DNA of 64,000 bases from Bin103 sp002238925 (GCA_965208065.1 OZ242313.1:2356001-2420000); one strand, 5' to 3'. Positions 51,658 to 60,811 are shown, counted from the stretch's first letter. Made by a program: numbers and translations. The notes: generated from the sequence alone by a model not told the origin.

Positions 51658-53232
51658 ATGGCGGGGCAGTACCTGATCGGTGTCGACCTGGGCACCAGCG
51701 TGGTGAAGGCCGGGCTGTACGACGCGGAAGGCGGCCTCGTGGCGCAGGCGGCGCGCCCGGCGCCGCTGCGCCAACCGGCGGCCGGGATTGCGGAGCAGGA
51801 CGGCGAGGAGTTTGTCGCGGCCGCGGCGGCCGCGATGCGCGAGGTGATGAGCCGGGCGGGGGGCCCGGCGGCGGCGCAGGTGGCCGGCGTCGCGTTCGCC
51901 GGTCAGATGGGCGGTGCGATGGCGGTGGACCGGCGGTTCCGGGCGCTGACGCCTTGGTATCCGTCCGGTCTCGATGGCCGCTACCTGCCGCACCAGCAGG
52001 AACTCGCCGAGCGTGCCGGACCGCGGCTCATCGAACTGTGCGGCGACCTGCCGATCATGGCGCCGCGCATGCTGTGGTGGCGGCGCGAGTCGCCGGAGCG
52101 GTACCGGCGCATCGCCAAGGTGGTGACGCTGGCCGGTTACGTGGCCGGACGCATGGCCGGGCTGCAGGCGGATCGCGCGTTCGTCGATCCCTCCTACCTG
52201 ACCTGGGTGGGCCTCGGCGACACGGCGCGCCACCGCTGGTCGGAGGAGCTGGCCGAGGTGACCGGCCTGGGCGGCGGGGGTCTGGCCAGGATGCCGCGCA
52301 TCGTGCCGGCCACCGAGGTGGTGGGACACCTGGCGCGAGAGGCCGCCACGGCCTGCGGCTTGGCGGAAGGGATACCGGTAGCCGCCGGGGCCGGGGACCA
52401 GCCGGCCGGTTTCGTCGGCGCCGGCCTGGTCGACGACGGCCAGCTGATCGACGTGGCCGGCACCTTCCCGGTGTTTGGGGTCTGCTCCGGGCGCTACTTC
52501 GCCGACCACGACTCGCGTATGCTCAAGCCGATCGCCAGCCCGCTCGGCGCCGGCGCCTGGTACTCGATGATGTACATCAACGGCGGCGGTTTGACCCATC
52601 GCTGGTTCGCCGAGCAGTTCGGGTTGCCGGCCAGCGATGCCGATGCCGCCGCGGGCGGCGCGGCGTTCGCGGAACTGGACGCCGCCGCCGGGCAGGTGGC
52701 GCCGGGTTCCGACGGCCTGTTCTGCGTGCCGCACCTTATGGGCCGGGCGTGCCCCAACGAACCCGAGGTGCGCGGCGCCTGGGTCGGCTTCACCTGGACG
52801 CACGGGCGGGCGCATTTCTACCGCGCCCTGCTGGAATCGGTCGCCTACGAGTATGCCCTGGCGTGCCGGGCGCTGCGCGCGGCGGCGCCGGAAGCGGTAC
52901 TGGGCGAGGTTCGGGTCATCGGCGGCGGCGCCGCGAGCGACCTGTGGAACCGGATCAAGGCCGCCGTGCTGGGCCTGCCCTACGTGCGGCTGGCGCTGCC
53001 GGATGCCGCGACTCTCGGCAGCGCCATCGTGGCCGGGCACGCAGCCGGGCTGATCCCGGACATGGCCGCCGCGGCCCGGCGCGTGGCCCGCCCGGGCGCG
53101 CGCTACCTGCCCGACGCAAACGCCCACCGCCGCTATCGCGCCTGCGTGGACGCCTACTGCGCCGTGCTGCGCGAATTCGGCGGCGCATACGCCGCGCTCG
53201 CAGACTTGCGCGCGCACGGCAGCGACTCCTGA
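51658..53232 (+). CDS. FGGY-family carbohydrate kinase (xylulokinase-like)
   Basis: 524 residues from ATG 51658. ATP/sugar-binding N-terminus YLIGVDLGTSVVKAGLYDAEG; VAGVAFAGQMGG near residue 80; VAAGAGDQPAGFVGAGLVDDG with the catalytic Asp near residue 240; C-terminal VRVIGGGAASDLWNRIKA is the adenine-binding motif. It phosphorylates a pentulose or other polyol-like sugar. The following sulfatase starts 73 bases later on the same strand, so both may take part in degradation of one sulfated sugar. The weak ribosome-binding site GAGG lies close to the ATG. Confidence 0.9.
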   Translation: MAGQYLIGVDLGTSVVKAGLYDAEGGLVAQAARPAPLRQPAAGIAEQDGEEFVAAAAAAMREVMSRAGGPAAAQVAGVAFAGQMGGAMAVDRRFRALTPWYPSGLDGRYLPHQQELAERAGPRLIELCGDLPIMAPRMLWWRRESPERYRRIAKVVTLAGYVAGRMAGLQADRAFVDPSYLTWVGLGDTARHRWSEELAEVTGLGGGGLARMPRIVPATEVVGHLAREAATACGLAEGIPVAAGAGDQPAGFVGAGLVDDGQLIDVAGTFPVFGVCSGRYFADHDSRMLKPIASPLGAGAWYSMMYINGGGLTHRWFAEQFGLPASDADAAAGGAAFAELDAAAGQVAPGSDGLFCVPHLMGRACPNEPEVRGAWVGFTWTHGRAHFYRALLESVAYEYALACRALRAAAPEAVLGEVRVIGGGAASDLWNRIKAAVLGLPYVRLALPDAATLGSAIVAGHAAGLIPDMAAAARRVARPGARYLPDANAHRRYRACVDAYCAVLREFGGAYAALADLRAHGSDS

Positions 53233-53305
53233 CCGGCCCGCGCGCGGCCCGGCGCGCCTGGCACCCGGCTGACAACGCAGCGCGGCTTGGCGCACACTGC
53301 GCGTC

Positions 53306-54703
53306 ATGGACCGACCGAACATCATCCTGTTCCTTACCGACCAGCTCCGCCAGGACGCGCTCGGCTGTTACGGCAACGCCATCTGCCAGACGCCCAATCT
53401 GGACCGCCTGGCACAGCAGGGAACGACCTTCGACTACGCCTACACCACCTCGCCGGTGTGCTCGCCGGCGCGTGCGTCCCTGGTCACCGGGATGTACCCC
53501 CACAACCACGGCGTCATGGTCAATACCCACATAGCGCCGGCGTGGTGCCGCGGGCTGTCGACCGACATCCCCACCTTTTCCAGTCTGCTGCGCGGCGCCG
53601 GGTACGCGCTCGACTACGCCGGCAAGTGGCACGTGCACGAGGACCGGGGGCCGGAGGAGTACGGCTTCCACCGGCACGTCACACCGCGGGCGATTCGGCA
53701 GGGCAAGCCGGAGACGATGCGGTACATCGACTTTCCGGGCGGGCGGCAGCCGGTGTGCGGCGTGCTCGACGCGCCCAAGGAGCACTCCCACTCGTGGCGC
53801 TGCACCGATCAGGGCATCGCTTTCATCCGCGAGCGAGCGGCCGGCGCGGAGCCGTTCTTCGTGCGCATCGACTGCACGGCGCCCCATTTCGCCAACATCG
53901 TGCCGGAACCGTTCGCTTCCCGGTACGATCCGGCGTCGATACCGCCGTGGCCGAACTTCGACGAGTCGTTCGCCAGCAAGCCGTCCGGCCACCTGCGCAA
54001 GCACCGGGAGTGGCACCTGCAGGACAAGGACTGGCCGTGGTGGCAGCACGCGGTGGCCAAGTATTATGGCGACGTCACGCTGCTCGACGACTGCCTCGGC
54101 CGCGTGGTTGCCGCCGTCGAGGAGAGCGGAATCGCGGACCACACGGTAATCATCTTTGCCACCGACCACGGCGATTCGATGGGCAGCCACAAGCACTTCG
54201 AGAAGGCCGGCACCATGTACGAGGAGGTGTTCCGGATCCCGCTCATCGTCAAGCTTCCGGAGGGCCCGGCGCAGCGCAGCGACCGTTTCGTCCGGCTCAT
54301 GGACCTGATGCCGACGATTGTCGAGTTGGCTGGCTTGGAGCCGCCGGACGGAATCGACGCCATGAGCCTGCTGCCTCTGCTGCGCGGCGAGCAGCCGTCA
54401 GCGTGGCCGGACAGCGTGTACTGCGAGCACCACGGCGAGGTTTGGGGCTACCAGACGCAGCGCATGGTCAGAACGCACGGCTGGAAATACGTCTACAATG
54501 CTCATGACATCGACGAACTCTACGATGTGCGCACCGACCCCTTCGAGATGCACAACTTAATCGACCGCACCGACGACCCGGCAGCGCGCGTGGTGCTGCA
54601 AGAAATGAAGGGGCGCCTGCTAGGCTGGAACGACGCCACCGGCGACCAGTTGCAGTGGAACTGGGTGCGCTGGAACTTCCCGGAGCCGATCCCTCCGCGG
54701 TAG
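53306..54703 (+). CDS. Sulfatase (type I, Cys-type, formylglycine-dependent)
   Basis: 465 residues. Metal motif PNIILFLTDQLRQDALGCYG; active-site CSPARASLVTG with Cys52 to become formylglycine and Arg56; FATDHGDSMGSHKHFEKAG supplies further metal ligands, and HHGEVWGYQ lies near the C-terminus. No signal peptide is seen. The classical C-S-P-A-R motif here contrasts with C-T-P-F-R in the sulfatase at 11799. It removes sulfate from a small sugar or polyol; pairing with the FGGY kinase suggests a sulfated monosaccharide substrate, an inference. Confidence 0.92.
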   Translation: MDRPNIILFLTDQLRQDALGCYGNAICQTPNLDRLAQQGTTFDYAYTTSPVCSPARASLVTGMYPHNHGVMVNTHIAPAWCRGLSTDIPTFSSLLRGAGYALDYAGKWHVHEDRGPEEYGFHRHVTPRAIRQGKPETMRYIDFPGGRQPVCGVLDAPKEHSHSWRCTDQGIAFIRERAAGAEPFFVRIDCTAPHFANIVPEPFASRYDPASIPPWPNFDESFASKPSGHLRKHREWHLQDKDWPWWQHAVAKYYGDVTLLDDCLGRVVAAVEESGIADHTVIIFATDHGDSMGSHKHFEKAGTMYEEVFRIPLIVKLPEGPAQRSDRFVRLMDLMPTIVELAGLEPPDGIDAMSLLPLLRGEQPSAWPDSVYCEHHGEVWGYQTQRMVRTHGWKYVYNAHDIDELYDVRTDPFEMHNLIDRTDDPAARVVLQEMKGRLLGWNDATGDQLQWNWVRWNFPEPIPPR

Positions 54704-54740
54704 TCCCTCGCAGGCGACCGCTTTGAACCTGCGCCGTACG

Positions 54741-55040
54741 CTACTGCCCCGGCGCGGCCTGCGCCGCCGTGGCGCGACCGAACCGTTGTGCTGAGCGCGC
54801 GCGGGCCTTGGCGGCCTCCGCCTCACGGTTGCGCGGCGGAGCACTGGTGACCATCGCCTCGAGCAGCCGTGCCGTGGCGCCGGCCACCTCGTCCACGGCG
54901 CGCCGGAACGCTGCTTCGTTGGATCGCGACGGCTTGCTGGCTCCGGAAACCTTGCGCACGTACTGCAGCGCGGCGGCGTGTACCTCTTCGGTCGTCGCCG
55001 GCGGCGCGAAGTTGTGCAGAGGACGAATGTTACGGCACAT
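54741..55040 (-). CDS. DUF2277-family protein
   Basis: 99 residues. Opens MCRNIRPLHNFAPPATTEEV and continues AALQYVRKVSGASKPSRSNEAAF, a strongly conserved small helical family of unknown function in diverse bacteria. The C-terminus here is Ala/Arg-rich and low-complexity. It overlaps nothing and stands between the sulfatase and the LytTR gene. Confidence 0.8.
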   Translation of the reverse strand: MCRNIRPLHNFAPPATTEEVHAAALQYVRKVSGASKPSRSNEAAFRRAVDEVAGATARLLEAMVTSAPPRNREAEAAKARARSAQRFGRATAAQAAPGQ

Positions 55041-55144
55041 GGTGCGGCCAGTGTAGGACGAATCGCCCGGTAACGGTAACCACAAGACCGGCAACTGCGG
55101 CGGCTGCCAAACGGCGGGCCGGATCGGAGACGGCCGAGCGGCTG

Positions 55145-56161
55145 TCAGCGCGGTATGGCTGCCTTGACCGCCCTGACGTACGTGCGGCTGACCGGCACCT
55201 CGTAGTCGCCGGTCAGCCGCAGAACCATGCGATGGTCGCGGTTTACCATTCCCACCACCTGGTCGTGAGCGACCCAATAGGAACGGTGCACCTGCATGCC
55301 GAGGTTGGAGAGTTCCGCCACGGCGTCCGCGAACCGCAACAGCAGCCGGCTGGTGCCGGCCTTGGTGTATACCCTGAGATAGTGTCCCTCGGTCTTGAGA
55401 TATATGATTTCGTCGCCCAAGTCGGCTGGAAGCCGTTCGACGAAGGAGCGAACCGGCGGGAGGGTGGGACTTGCAGGTGGTGTCAGGCGGTGCGGCGTTG
55501 GGTTCTCGGGCGGCTTGTCATTGGAGCGGTTCGGCGCCGAGTCGCCGCTCGGTTTGGGTTCCCCGATGGTGGAGTCCCCGATCGTCGAGTCCCGATTCCC
55601 GCGGAATCCGGGATAGAGCGGGCCGGCGCCGGCTTCCTGGATATCCCTTATGCGCTGGAAGATGACGTGGTTGCACAGCAAGCAGGCCGACATCGCCGAG
55701 CCGGCCACGGTGACGTACACCGTTGCGACATCCGGTATCTGGTAGCCGGGGTGGAAAAGCAGCGGATACAGATACGCCATGGCGGTTACCGGGACCGACA
55801 CGACCGCGGCCATCACCGCCACTGCCACGGCCGAGGCAAGCGGCGGTTGGAAGCGTGTGCAGTAAAGCGTCACTGTCATCAGGCTGTAGTAGAGCGGGAA
55901 GCTGAACGCGGCAACCGACACGAGGTACACGCACCGCTGCAGCTCCGTAAGGGTATGTGTTCCGATCGGCTTGGCGATGACAAACATCGCCACGACCACC
56001 GTAGAGATTGCCGCCGCGATCCTCAGTTTGCGGGGGCTGAGCATCTCGTGATGCGCGAAGTGCGAGCGCGGAGCCAAGCGCGCCTCCGTACTCGTCTGCG
56101 CGCCGTTCATGGGGGGTAGCGGACGTCCGACGTGCGCTACCGTTGCTGCCGGATCGATCAT
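55145..56161 (-). CDS. Membrane-anchored LytTR-domain transcription regulator
   Basis: About 338 residues from ATG 56161; an ATG at 56110 is an alternative. Four membrane helices span roughly residues 50-175 (for example SVAAFSFPLYYSLM and TVAGSAMSACLL). A linker contains an imperfect 15-base repeat giving GDSTIGDSTIG. The LytTR DNA-binding domain occupies about 240-338: LGDEIIYLKTEGHYLRVYT and LGMQVHRSYWVAHDQVV. Such regulators bind paired direct repeats in promoters and often respond to membrane signals. It is divergent from the binding-protein gene at 56344, which it may control along with itself. A perfect TATAAT box lies just ahead of its start. Confidence 0.85.
   Translation of the reverse strand: MIDPAATVAHVGRPLPPMNGAQTSTEARLAPRSHFAHHEMLSPRKLRIAAAISTVVVAMFVIAKPIGTHTLTELQRCVYLVSVAAFSFPLYYSLMTVTLYCTRFQPPLASAVAVAVMAAVVSVPVTAMAYLYPLLFHPGYQIPDVATVYVTVAGSAMSACLLCNHVIFQRIRDIQEAGAGPLYPGFRGNRDSTIGDSTIGEPKPSGDSAPNRSNDKPPENPTPHRLTPPASPTLPPVRSFVERLPADLGDEIIYLKTEGHYLRVYTKAGTSRLLLRFADAVAELSNLGMQVHRSYWVAHDQVVGMVNRDHRMVLRLTGDYEVPVSRTYVRAVKAAIPR
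55561..55590 (-). repeat. Imperfect 15-bp tandem repeat in the LytTR linker
   Basis: CCCCGATGGTGGAGT is followed directly by CCCCGATCGTCGAGT (two differences), encoding the duplicated D-S-T-I-G. It sits in the Pro/Ser-rich linker between the membrane part and the DNA-binding domain. Confidence 0.7.
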
Positions 56162-56171
56162 TTCGTGCTCA

Positions 56172-56177
56172 ATTATA
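56172..56177 (-). promoter_or_regulatory. -10 box (TATAAT) of the LytTR gene
   Basis: Perfect TATAAT on the minus strand, ending ten bases ahead of ATG 56161. No good -35 is visible and no Shine-Dalgarno sequence, so the message may be nearly leaderless. The 182-base gap to the divergent binding-protein gene would hold both promoters and any LytTR sites; I saw no convincing paired direct repeats. Confidence 0.5.
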
Positions 56178-56343
56178 CATGCCGTTCCGGTATTACGCCA
56201 GTACGTGCGGTGGTTCGGGCGTTGCGGCCGGCGGTCGTGCCGGGCGGCCCCGGCGGCGTCCGCAGACATTGGCAATTTCGAGTTGTGCTGCCCGGCGGGA
56301 ATGCGTTATTGTGCCGGCACATCAATTCTCAAGGAGACTCAAA

Positions 56344-58410
56344 ATGAGGCAAGCACTGCTGTTCTGTTCCGGTCTTGTGCTGGGCGTCGTACTGGCCGCA
56401 GCACCGCTGTTCGCCAGCGGCGAGGAGGAAGGCTCTACCGCCGGCGGCGCGGCCGCGATGGCCGCGGAAGGCAGCGACATCGTCAAGATCGTTGGCCGCT
56501 ACACGGTTCGGGAGAGTTGGCTGACGCCGCCGACGGCGTCGCAAGTGGGCATCACCACGTTCCAGGAGGCGCCGATGCTGGCCGCCATGGTGCAGGCCGG
56601 CGAGCTGCCGCCACTGGAAGACCGGCTGCCCGACGACCCGATGGTGATGGAGCCTTATGCGGAGGTTGGCAAGTACGGCGGCGAGCTGCGCGTGGCGCGC
56701 ACCGGCCCCGGCGACTACGGCGACATGCACCGCGGCGCCAAGACGTTCCTGTTCCGCGCCGACCCGACCTTGAACGAGATCATCCCGCACGGCGCCAAGG
56801 GCTACGAGCTGTCCGACGACCGCACCGTGCTCACCATCCACCTGCGCGAGGGGATGAAGTGGTCGGACGGCATGCCGTTTACCACCGCCGACTTCATGTG
56901 GGTGTACGACAACGTATTCCAGAACCCGGACATTCCGAGTCAGGCAATTCGCTGGTCGCTCGGCGGTGAGCTGTCCGAGTGGGAGGCGGTCGACGACTAC
57001 ACGCTGCGCATGACCTACGCGGTGCCGCTGACGCCGACCTTCCTGACCCCGCTGTTGAACTTCCACCGCACCCGGCAGGGCAACATATATGCGCCGGTGC
57101 ACTATATTGAGGAGTTCCACGCCGATTTCAACGACAAGGCCGAGGAGATGGCCCAGGCGGAGGGATTCGAGAACTGGATTGCTCACCTGGGCGCGCGCCT
57201 GTCGACCGCGCCCACGGAGCCCTACCCGCAGCCGAAGCTGGCCGCGTGGGTAATGGAGAGCCGCGACTCGACCGGGAAGTACAGCGTGCGCAACCCGTAC
57301 TTCTTCGCCGTCGACGCGGCCGGCAACCAGCTTCCCTACATCGACACCCTGCGGGCGATCTTCTTCGCCGACAAGCAGGTGGCGATCCTGAACATGATGC
57401 AGGGCAAGGTGGACATCGGCGGGCGCATGATGGACCCGGCCAGCTTCGCCCTGTACAAGCAGAACGAAGAGGTGGGCGGCTACGGCGTGCGCGAGTGGCA
57501 GGACACCAAGACCAGCCGCGTCATCTTCATGCCCAACATGAACAGCGTGCACCCGGTCAAGGGGCCGGTCCTGTTCGACAAGCGGTTCCGGCAGGCGCTG
57601 TCGCTGGCGCTCAACCGCCAGGAGATCAACGAGTTCGTGTTCCTGGGCCTGGCTACGCCGGCGCAGTACTCGGTCGATCCGGGCGCCGCGTTCTTCGATG
57701 AGGCCTGGGCGCGCTCCTACGCCGATTACGATCCCGAGGCGGCCAAGGCCAAGCTGGACGAGATGGGCATGACCGACCGCGACGGAGACGGCTGGCGCGA
57801 GGCGCCGGGCGGTGAGGAGTTTATCCTCGACCTGCGCCCGCACACCAGTTCGGTGCTCGGCACCATGGGCGACAACATCAGCGAGTTGGCGCGCAACTAC
57901 TGGGAGGAGATCGGCATCAGGATCAACTACAAGCAGATCGCCCAGGAGCTGCAGTCGCAGTTGCTGAACGCCAACGAGCTGGATATCGTGATCTTCGTCT
58001 CCGAGCACTACATGCCGAGCCGCCTGTCTTCGCCGCCGCCGTTTGGCGGTGACGTGATCATCCACTCGCTCGAATGGCGCAACTTCTACCGCCACCAGCG
58101 CTGGATTGACGGTGGCCGGCAGGGCGACGAACCGCCCGCGGGCATCGAACCGCCGCCGGAGTGGAAGCAGTGGATCGACGACTGGCACGCCTGGGTGGAC
58201 GCTCCCGACGCCGAGGAATTCAATCGCATCGGCGCCAAGGTTTGGGAGTTCCAGGCCGAGAACCTGCCGGTTATCGGCACGGTGGCCAAGGCGGTACGGC
58301 CCATCATCATCAACAGCCGTATCCGCAACGTGCCGGACGTGCTGCCGTTCTCGTTCGAGAGCTTCCTCTGGGTGCAGACTCTGCCGGCCCAGTGGTATAT
58401 CGACGAGTAG
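56344..58410 (+). CDS. Peptide/nickel-type ABC transporter substrate-binding protein (SBP family 5)
   Basis: 688 residues from an ATG with AAGGAG eight bases ahead. Signal RQALLFCSGLVLGVVLAAAP then LFASGEEEG has no lipobox Cys at the cleavage site. SBP_bac_5 motifs: TIHLREGMKWSDGMPFTTAD near residue 165 and LSLALNRQEINEFVFLGLA near 420. Its post-signal block APMLAAMVQAGELPP.EDRLP matches the binding protein at 7266-9257, marking the two transporters as paralogous. Followed by a strong hairpin and then permease genes on the same strand. Divergent from the LytTR regulator. The ligand is unknown; ligand-binding regions are not conserved enough between the paralogues to assume the same substrate. 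Confidence 0.9.
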   Translation: MRQALLFCSGLVLGVVLAAAPLFASGEEEGSTAGGAAAMAAEGSDIVKIVGRYTVRESWLTPPTASQVGITTFQEAPMLAAMVQAGELPPLEDRLPDDPMVMEPYAEVGKYGGELRVARTGPGDYGDMHRGAKTFLFRADPTLNEIIPHGAKGYELSDDRTVLTIHLREGMKWSDGMPFTTADFMWVYDNVFQNPDIPSQAIRWSLGGELSEWEAVDDYTLRMTYAVPLTPTFLTPLLNFHRTRQGNIYAPVHYIEEFHADFNDKAEEMAQAEGFENWIAHLGARLSTAPTEPYPQPKLAAWVMESRDSTGKYSVRNPYFFAVDAAGNQLPYIDTLRAIFFADKQVAILNMMQGKVDIGGRMMDPASFALYKQNEEVGGYGVREWQDTKTSRVIFMPNMNSVHPVKGPVLFDKRFRQALSLALNRQEINEFVFLGLATPAQYSVDPGAAFFDEAWARSYADYDPEAAKAKLDEMGMTDRDGDGWREAPGGEEFILDLRPHTSSVLGTMGDNISELARNYWEEIGIRINYKQIAQELQSQLLNANELDIVIFVSEHYMPSRLSSPPPFGGDVIIHSLEWRNFYRHQRWIDGGRQGDEPPAGIEPPPEWKQWIDDWHAWVDAPDAEEFNRIGAKVWEFQAENLPVIGTVAKAVRPIIINSRIRNVPDVLPFSFESFLWVQTLPAQWYIDE

Positions 58411-58441
58411 CAGCGGCGCACTGACGCTGACGCAACCGCAG

Positions 58442-58471
58442 GCCGCACCTCCCCGAGCGGGGGGGTGCGGC
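58442..58471 (+). terminator. Strong hairpin between binding-protein and permease genes
   Basis: GCCGCACC and GGTGCGGC, extended by TCCCC/GGGGG, form a 13-pair stem around the loop GAGC. It ends 15 bases before the permease ATG. The equivalent hairpin occurs after the binding-protein gene at 41428. It likely protects the 3' end of the abundant binding-protein message or partly ends transcription. Confidence 0.65.
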
Positions 58472-58486
58472 TGGTAAGGGGCCGCG

Positions 58487-59482
58487 ATGGTCGACTATCT
58501 GATCCGCCGCTTCATGAACATGCTGCTGGCACTGATCGTGATCTCGTTCCTGTCGTTCGTGATTATTCAGTTGCCGCCGGGCGACTACCTGACCAGCTAC
58601 ATCACCCGCCTGCGCGCCCAGGGCGAACTGGTGAGCGAGGAGATGGTGGCGAGCCTTACGCTGCAGTACGGGCTCGACAAGTCGTTCATGGGCCAGTACT
58701 GGAAGTGGATCACCAACTTCGTGCAGGGCGACATGGGGCAGTCGTTCCGCTACCAGACCCCGGTCAACGAGCTGGTGTGGGAACGGATTGGGCTGACCCT
58801 GGTGATCTCGACTTCCTCGCTCATTTTCATCTGGGTCGTGGCGTTCCCGGTGGGCATCTACGTGGCGGTACGGCAGTATTCGCCGGGCGACTACGTGGCC
58901 ACCTTCTTCAGCTTTATCGGACTGGCCGTTCCGAACTTCATGCTGGCGCTGGTGCTGATGTACGTCAGCTTCCGCTACTTGCGGATTGACGTGGGCGGGC
59001 TGTTCTCGCTGCACTACCAGGACGCGCCGTGGTCGTTCGGAAAGGTGATCGACCTGATCGGCCACCTGTGGATTCCCACCATCGTGCTTGGCTCGGCCGG
59101 CACCGCCGGGCTGGTGCGCATCATGCGCGCCAACCTGCTCGACGAGTTGCGCAAGCTGTACGTGATCACGGCGCGCGCCAAGGGGCTGACCGAGAACCGC
59201 ATCGTCATGAAGTACCCGGTGCGGGTGGCGCTCAACCCGTTCATCAGCACGGTGGGGTGGACCTTGCCGCAACTGATCTCGGGCGCCACCATCACTGCGG
59301 TGGTGCTCAACCTGCCCACCACCGGGCCGCTGCTGATCGACGCGTTGCTGGCGCAGGACATGTTCCTGGCCGGCAGCTTCATCATGCTGCTGAGCATCCT
59401 CACCGTGATCGGCACCCTGATATCGGACCTGTTGCTTATCGTCATCGATCCGCGCATCCGGTTCGAGAAGAAGGCGAATTAG
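58487..59482 (+). CDS. ABC transporter permease, OppB/DppB type
   Basis: 331 residues. MVDYLIRRFMNMLLALIVIS first helix, QLPPGDYLTSYI, periplasmic domain, five further helices and EAA loop ITARAKGLTENRI near residue 230. Paralogue of 9438-10436, with which it shares QLPPGDYLT and a similar C-terminus (LISDLLL.V.DPRIRFE). It starts 15 bases after the hairpin, and the downstream permease follows after four bases. Confidence 0.92.
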   Translation: MVDYLIRRFMNMLLALIVISFLSFVIIQLPPGDYLTSYITRLRAQGELVSEEMVASLTLQYGLDKSFMGQYWKWITNFVQGDMGQSFRYQTPVNELVWERIGLTLVISTSSLIFIWVVAFPVGIYVAVRQYSPGDYVATFFSFIGLAVPNFMLALVLMYVSFRYLRIDVGGLFSLHYQDAPWSFGKVIDLIGHLWIPTIVLGSAGTAGLVRIMRANLLDELRKLYVITARAKGLTENRIVMKYPVRVALNPFISTVGWTLPQLISGATITAVVLNLPTTGPLLIDALLAQDMFLAGSFIMLLSILTVIGTLISDLLLIVIDPRIRFEKKAN

Positions 59483-59486
59483 CGCG

Positions 59487-60677
59487 ATGGCGGAGGCTGA
59501 TCGCGAGCACGGCGCCGGCGTCGAAACGCGCGAACTAGTGGTGCCGCGGGTATCGGAGGCGGAGCGTGCCGCCGCGCTCGACGATCGCGACGACCGCGAG
59601 TTCTACGCGTCGCAGTGGCAACTCATGCGGCGCCGCTTCTTCCGCCACAAGGTGGCGGTGGGGGCGACCGTCGTACTCGGGATGCTCTATCTCGCGGCGC
59701 TGTTCTCGCCGTTCCTGAGTCCGCACGACCCGGTGCTGCGCAGCCTGGCGTACAAGGAGGCGCCGCCGATGGTGGTGCGCTGGTTCGCGGAGGGGCGCCT
59801 GCGGGGGCCGTTCGTATACCCGCTGACGAGTGAGCTGGATCGGGAAACCTACGAGAACGTCTACCAGGAGGATCGCGCGCAGCGCTACCCCGTAAAGCTG
59901 TTCGTGCGCGGCTTCGAGTACAAGCTGTTGGGGCTGTTTGCGTCCGACCTGCACCTGTTCGGCACCGGCGTCGAGGGCGTGCCGGTGCACCTGTTCGGCA
60001 CCGATGCGCTGGGGCGCGACGTGTTCTCGCGCACCCTGTACGGCGCCCAGATCTCGCTGTCGGTGGGCCTGGTCGGGGTGGCGATCAGCTTCTTCCTGGG
60101 CATCCTGATCGGCGGCGTTGCCGGCTTCTTCGGCGGCACCGTGGACGAGGTGGTCCAGCGCCTGATCGAAATCATCATCGGCATTCCCAGCCTGCCGCTG
60201 TGGATGGGGCTAAGCGCGGCGTTGCCCACCGGCTGGCCGGTGTTGAAGATGTACTTCGCCATCACCGTGATCGTGTCGCTGATCGGCTGGACCAGCCTGG
60301 CGCGCGTGGTGCGCGGCAAGTTCCTGTCCCTGCGCGAGGAGGACTTCGTGGTGGCCGCCAAGCTGGCCGGGCGGCGCGATCTGCCTACCATCTTCCTGCA
60401 CATGGTGCCTTCCTTCCTGAGCCACATCATCGCCTCGCTGACGCTCGCGATCCCGTCCATGATCCTGGCCGAGACCGCGCTCAGCTTCCTGGGCCTGGGC
60501 ATGCAACCGCCGGCGATGAGCTGGGGCGTGCTGCTCAAGGCGGCCCAGAACGTGCACTCCATCGCGCTTGCCCCGTGGCTGATGATCCCCGGCCTGTTCG
60601 TGATCATCACCGTGCTGGCCTTCAACTTCGTCGGCGACGGCCTCCGCGACGCCGCCGACCCCTACGCATCGCATTGA
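59487..60677 (+). CDS. ABC transporter permease, OppC/DppC type with extended periplasmic loop
   Basis: 396 residues. Long charged cytoplasmic N-terminus (about 1-55) ending MRRRFFRHKVA, first helix, then a periplasmic loop of about 100 residues (FAEGRLRGPFVYPLTSELD, FEYKLLGLFASD) before FGTDALGRDVFSRTLYGAQ. The ATPase-contact loop contains KLAGRRDLPTIFLH. The loop shares FxEGRLR.PFVY with the protein at 10433-11581. No ATPase genes follow: the next gene is the GPP34-P450 fusion. Confidence 0.92.
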   Translation: MAEADREHGAGVETRELVVPRVSEAERAAALDDRDDREFYASQWQLMRRRFFRHKVAVGATVVLGMLYLAALFSPFLSPHDPVLRSLAYKEAPPMVVRWFAEGRLRGPFVYPLTSELDRETYENVYQEDRAQRYPVKLFVRGFEYKLLGLFASDLHLFGTGVEGVPVHLFGTDALGRDVFSRTLYGAQISLSVGLVGVAISFFLGILIGGVAGFFGGTVDEVVQRLIEIIIGIPSLPLWMGLSAALPTGWPVLKMYFAITVIVSLIGWTSLARVVRGKFLSLREEDFVVAAKLAGRRDLPTIFLHMVPSFLSHIIASLTLAIPSMILAETALSFLGLGMQPPAMSWGVLLKAAQNVHSIALAPWLMIPGLFVIITVLAFNFVGDGLRDAADPYASH

Positions 60678-60811
60678 CGCGTGACGCATCGCAGCGAACG
60701 CGCTGGTGCTCAATGGCGGAACCATCGTGGCCGCCAACGCCACCCGCAAGGTAGACGGCAGCCGGTACTTCAACGAAAGATCGTGAGTGGCACACGGCGC
60801 ACCCACGGGTA

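Noticed and set aside
51643..53325. 560-codon minus-strand frame across the FGGY kinase gene
   Set aside because: Shadow of the kinase gene; no domains and no ribosome-binding site.
60681..60790. Short open stretch (ANALVLNGGTIVAANATRK) after the third importer
   Set aside because: It resembles a repeat from surface proteins but is only about 30 codons, has no start codon and too little similarity to support a pseudogene call.
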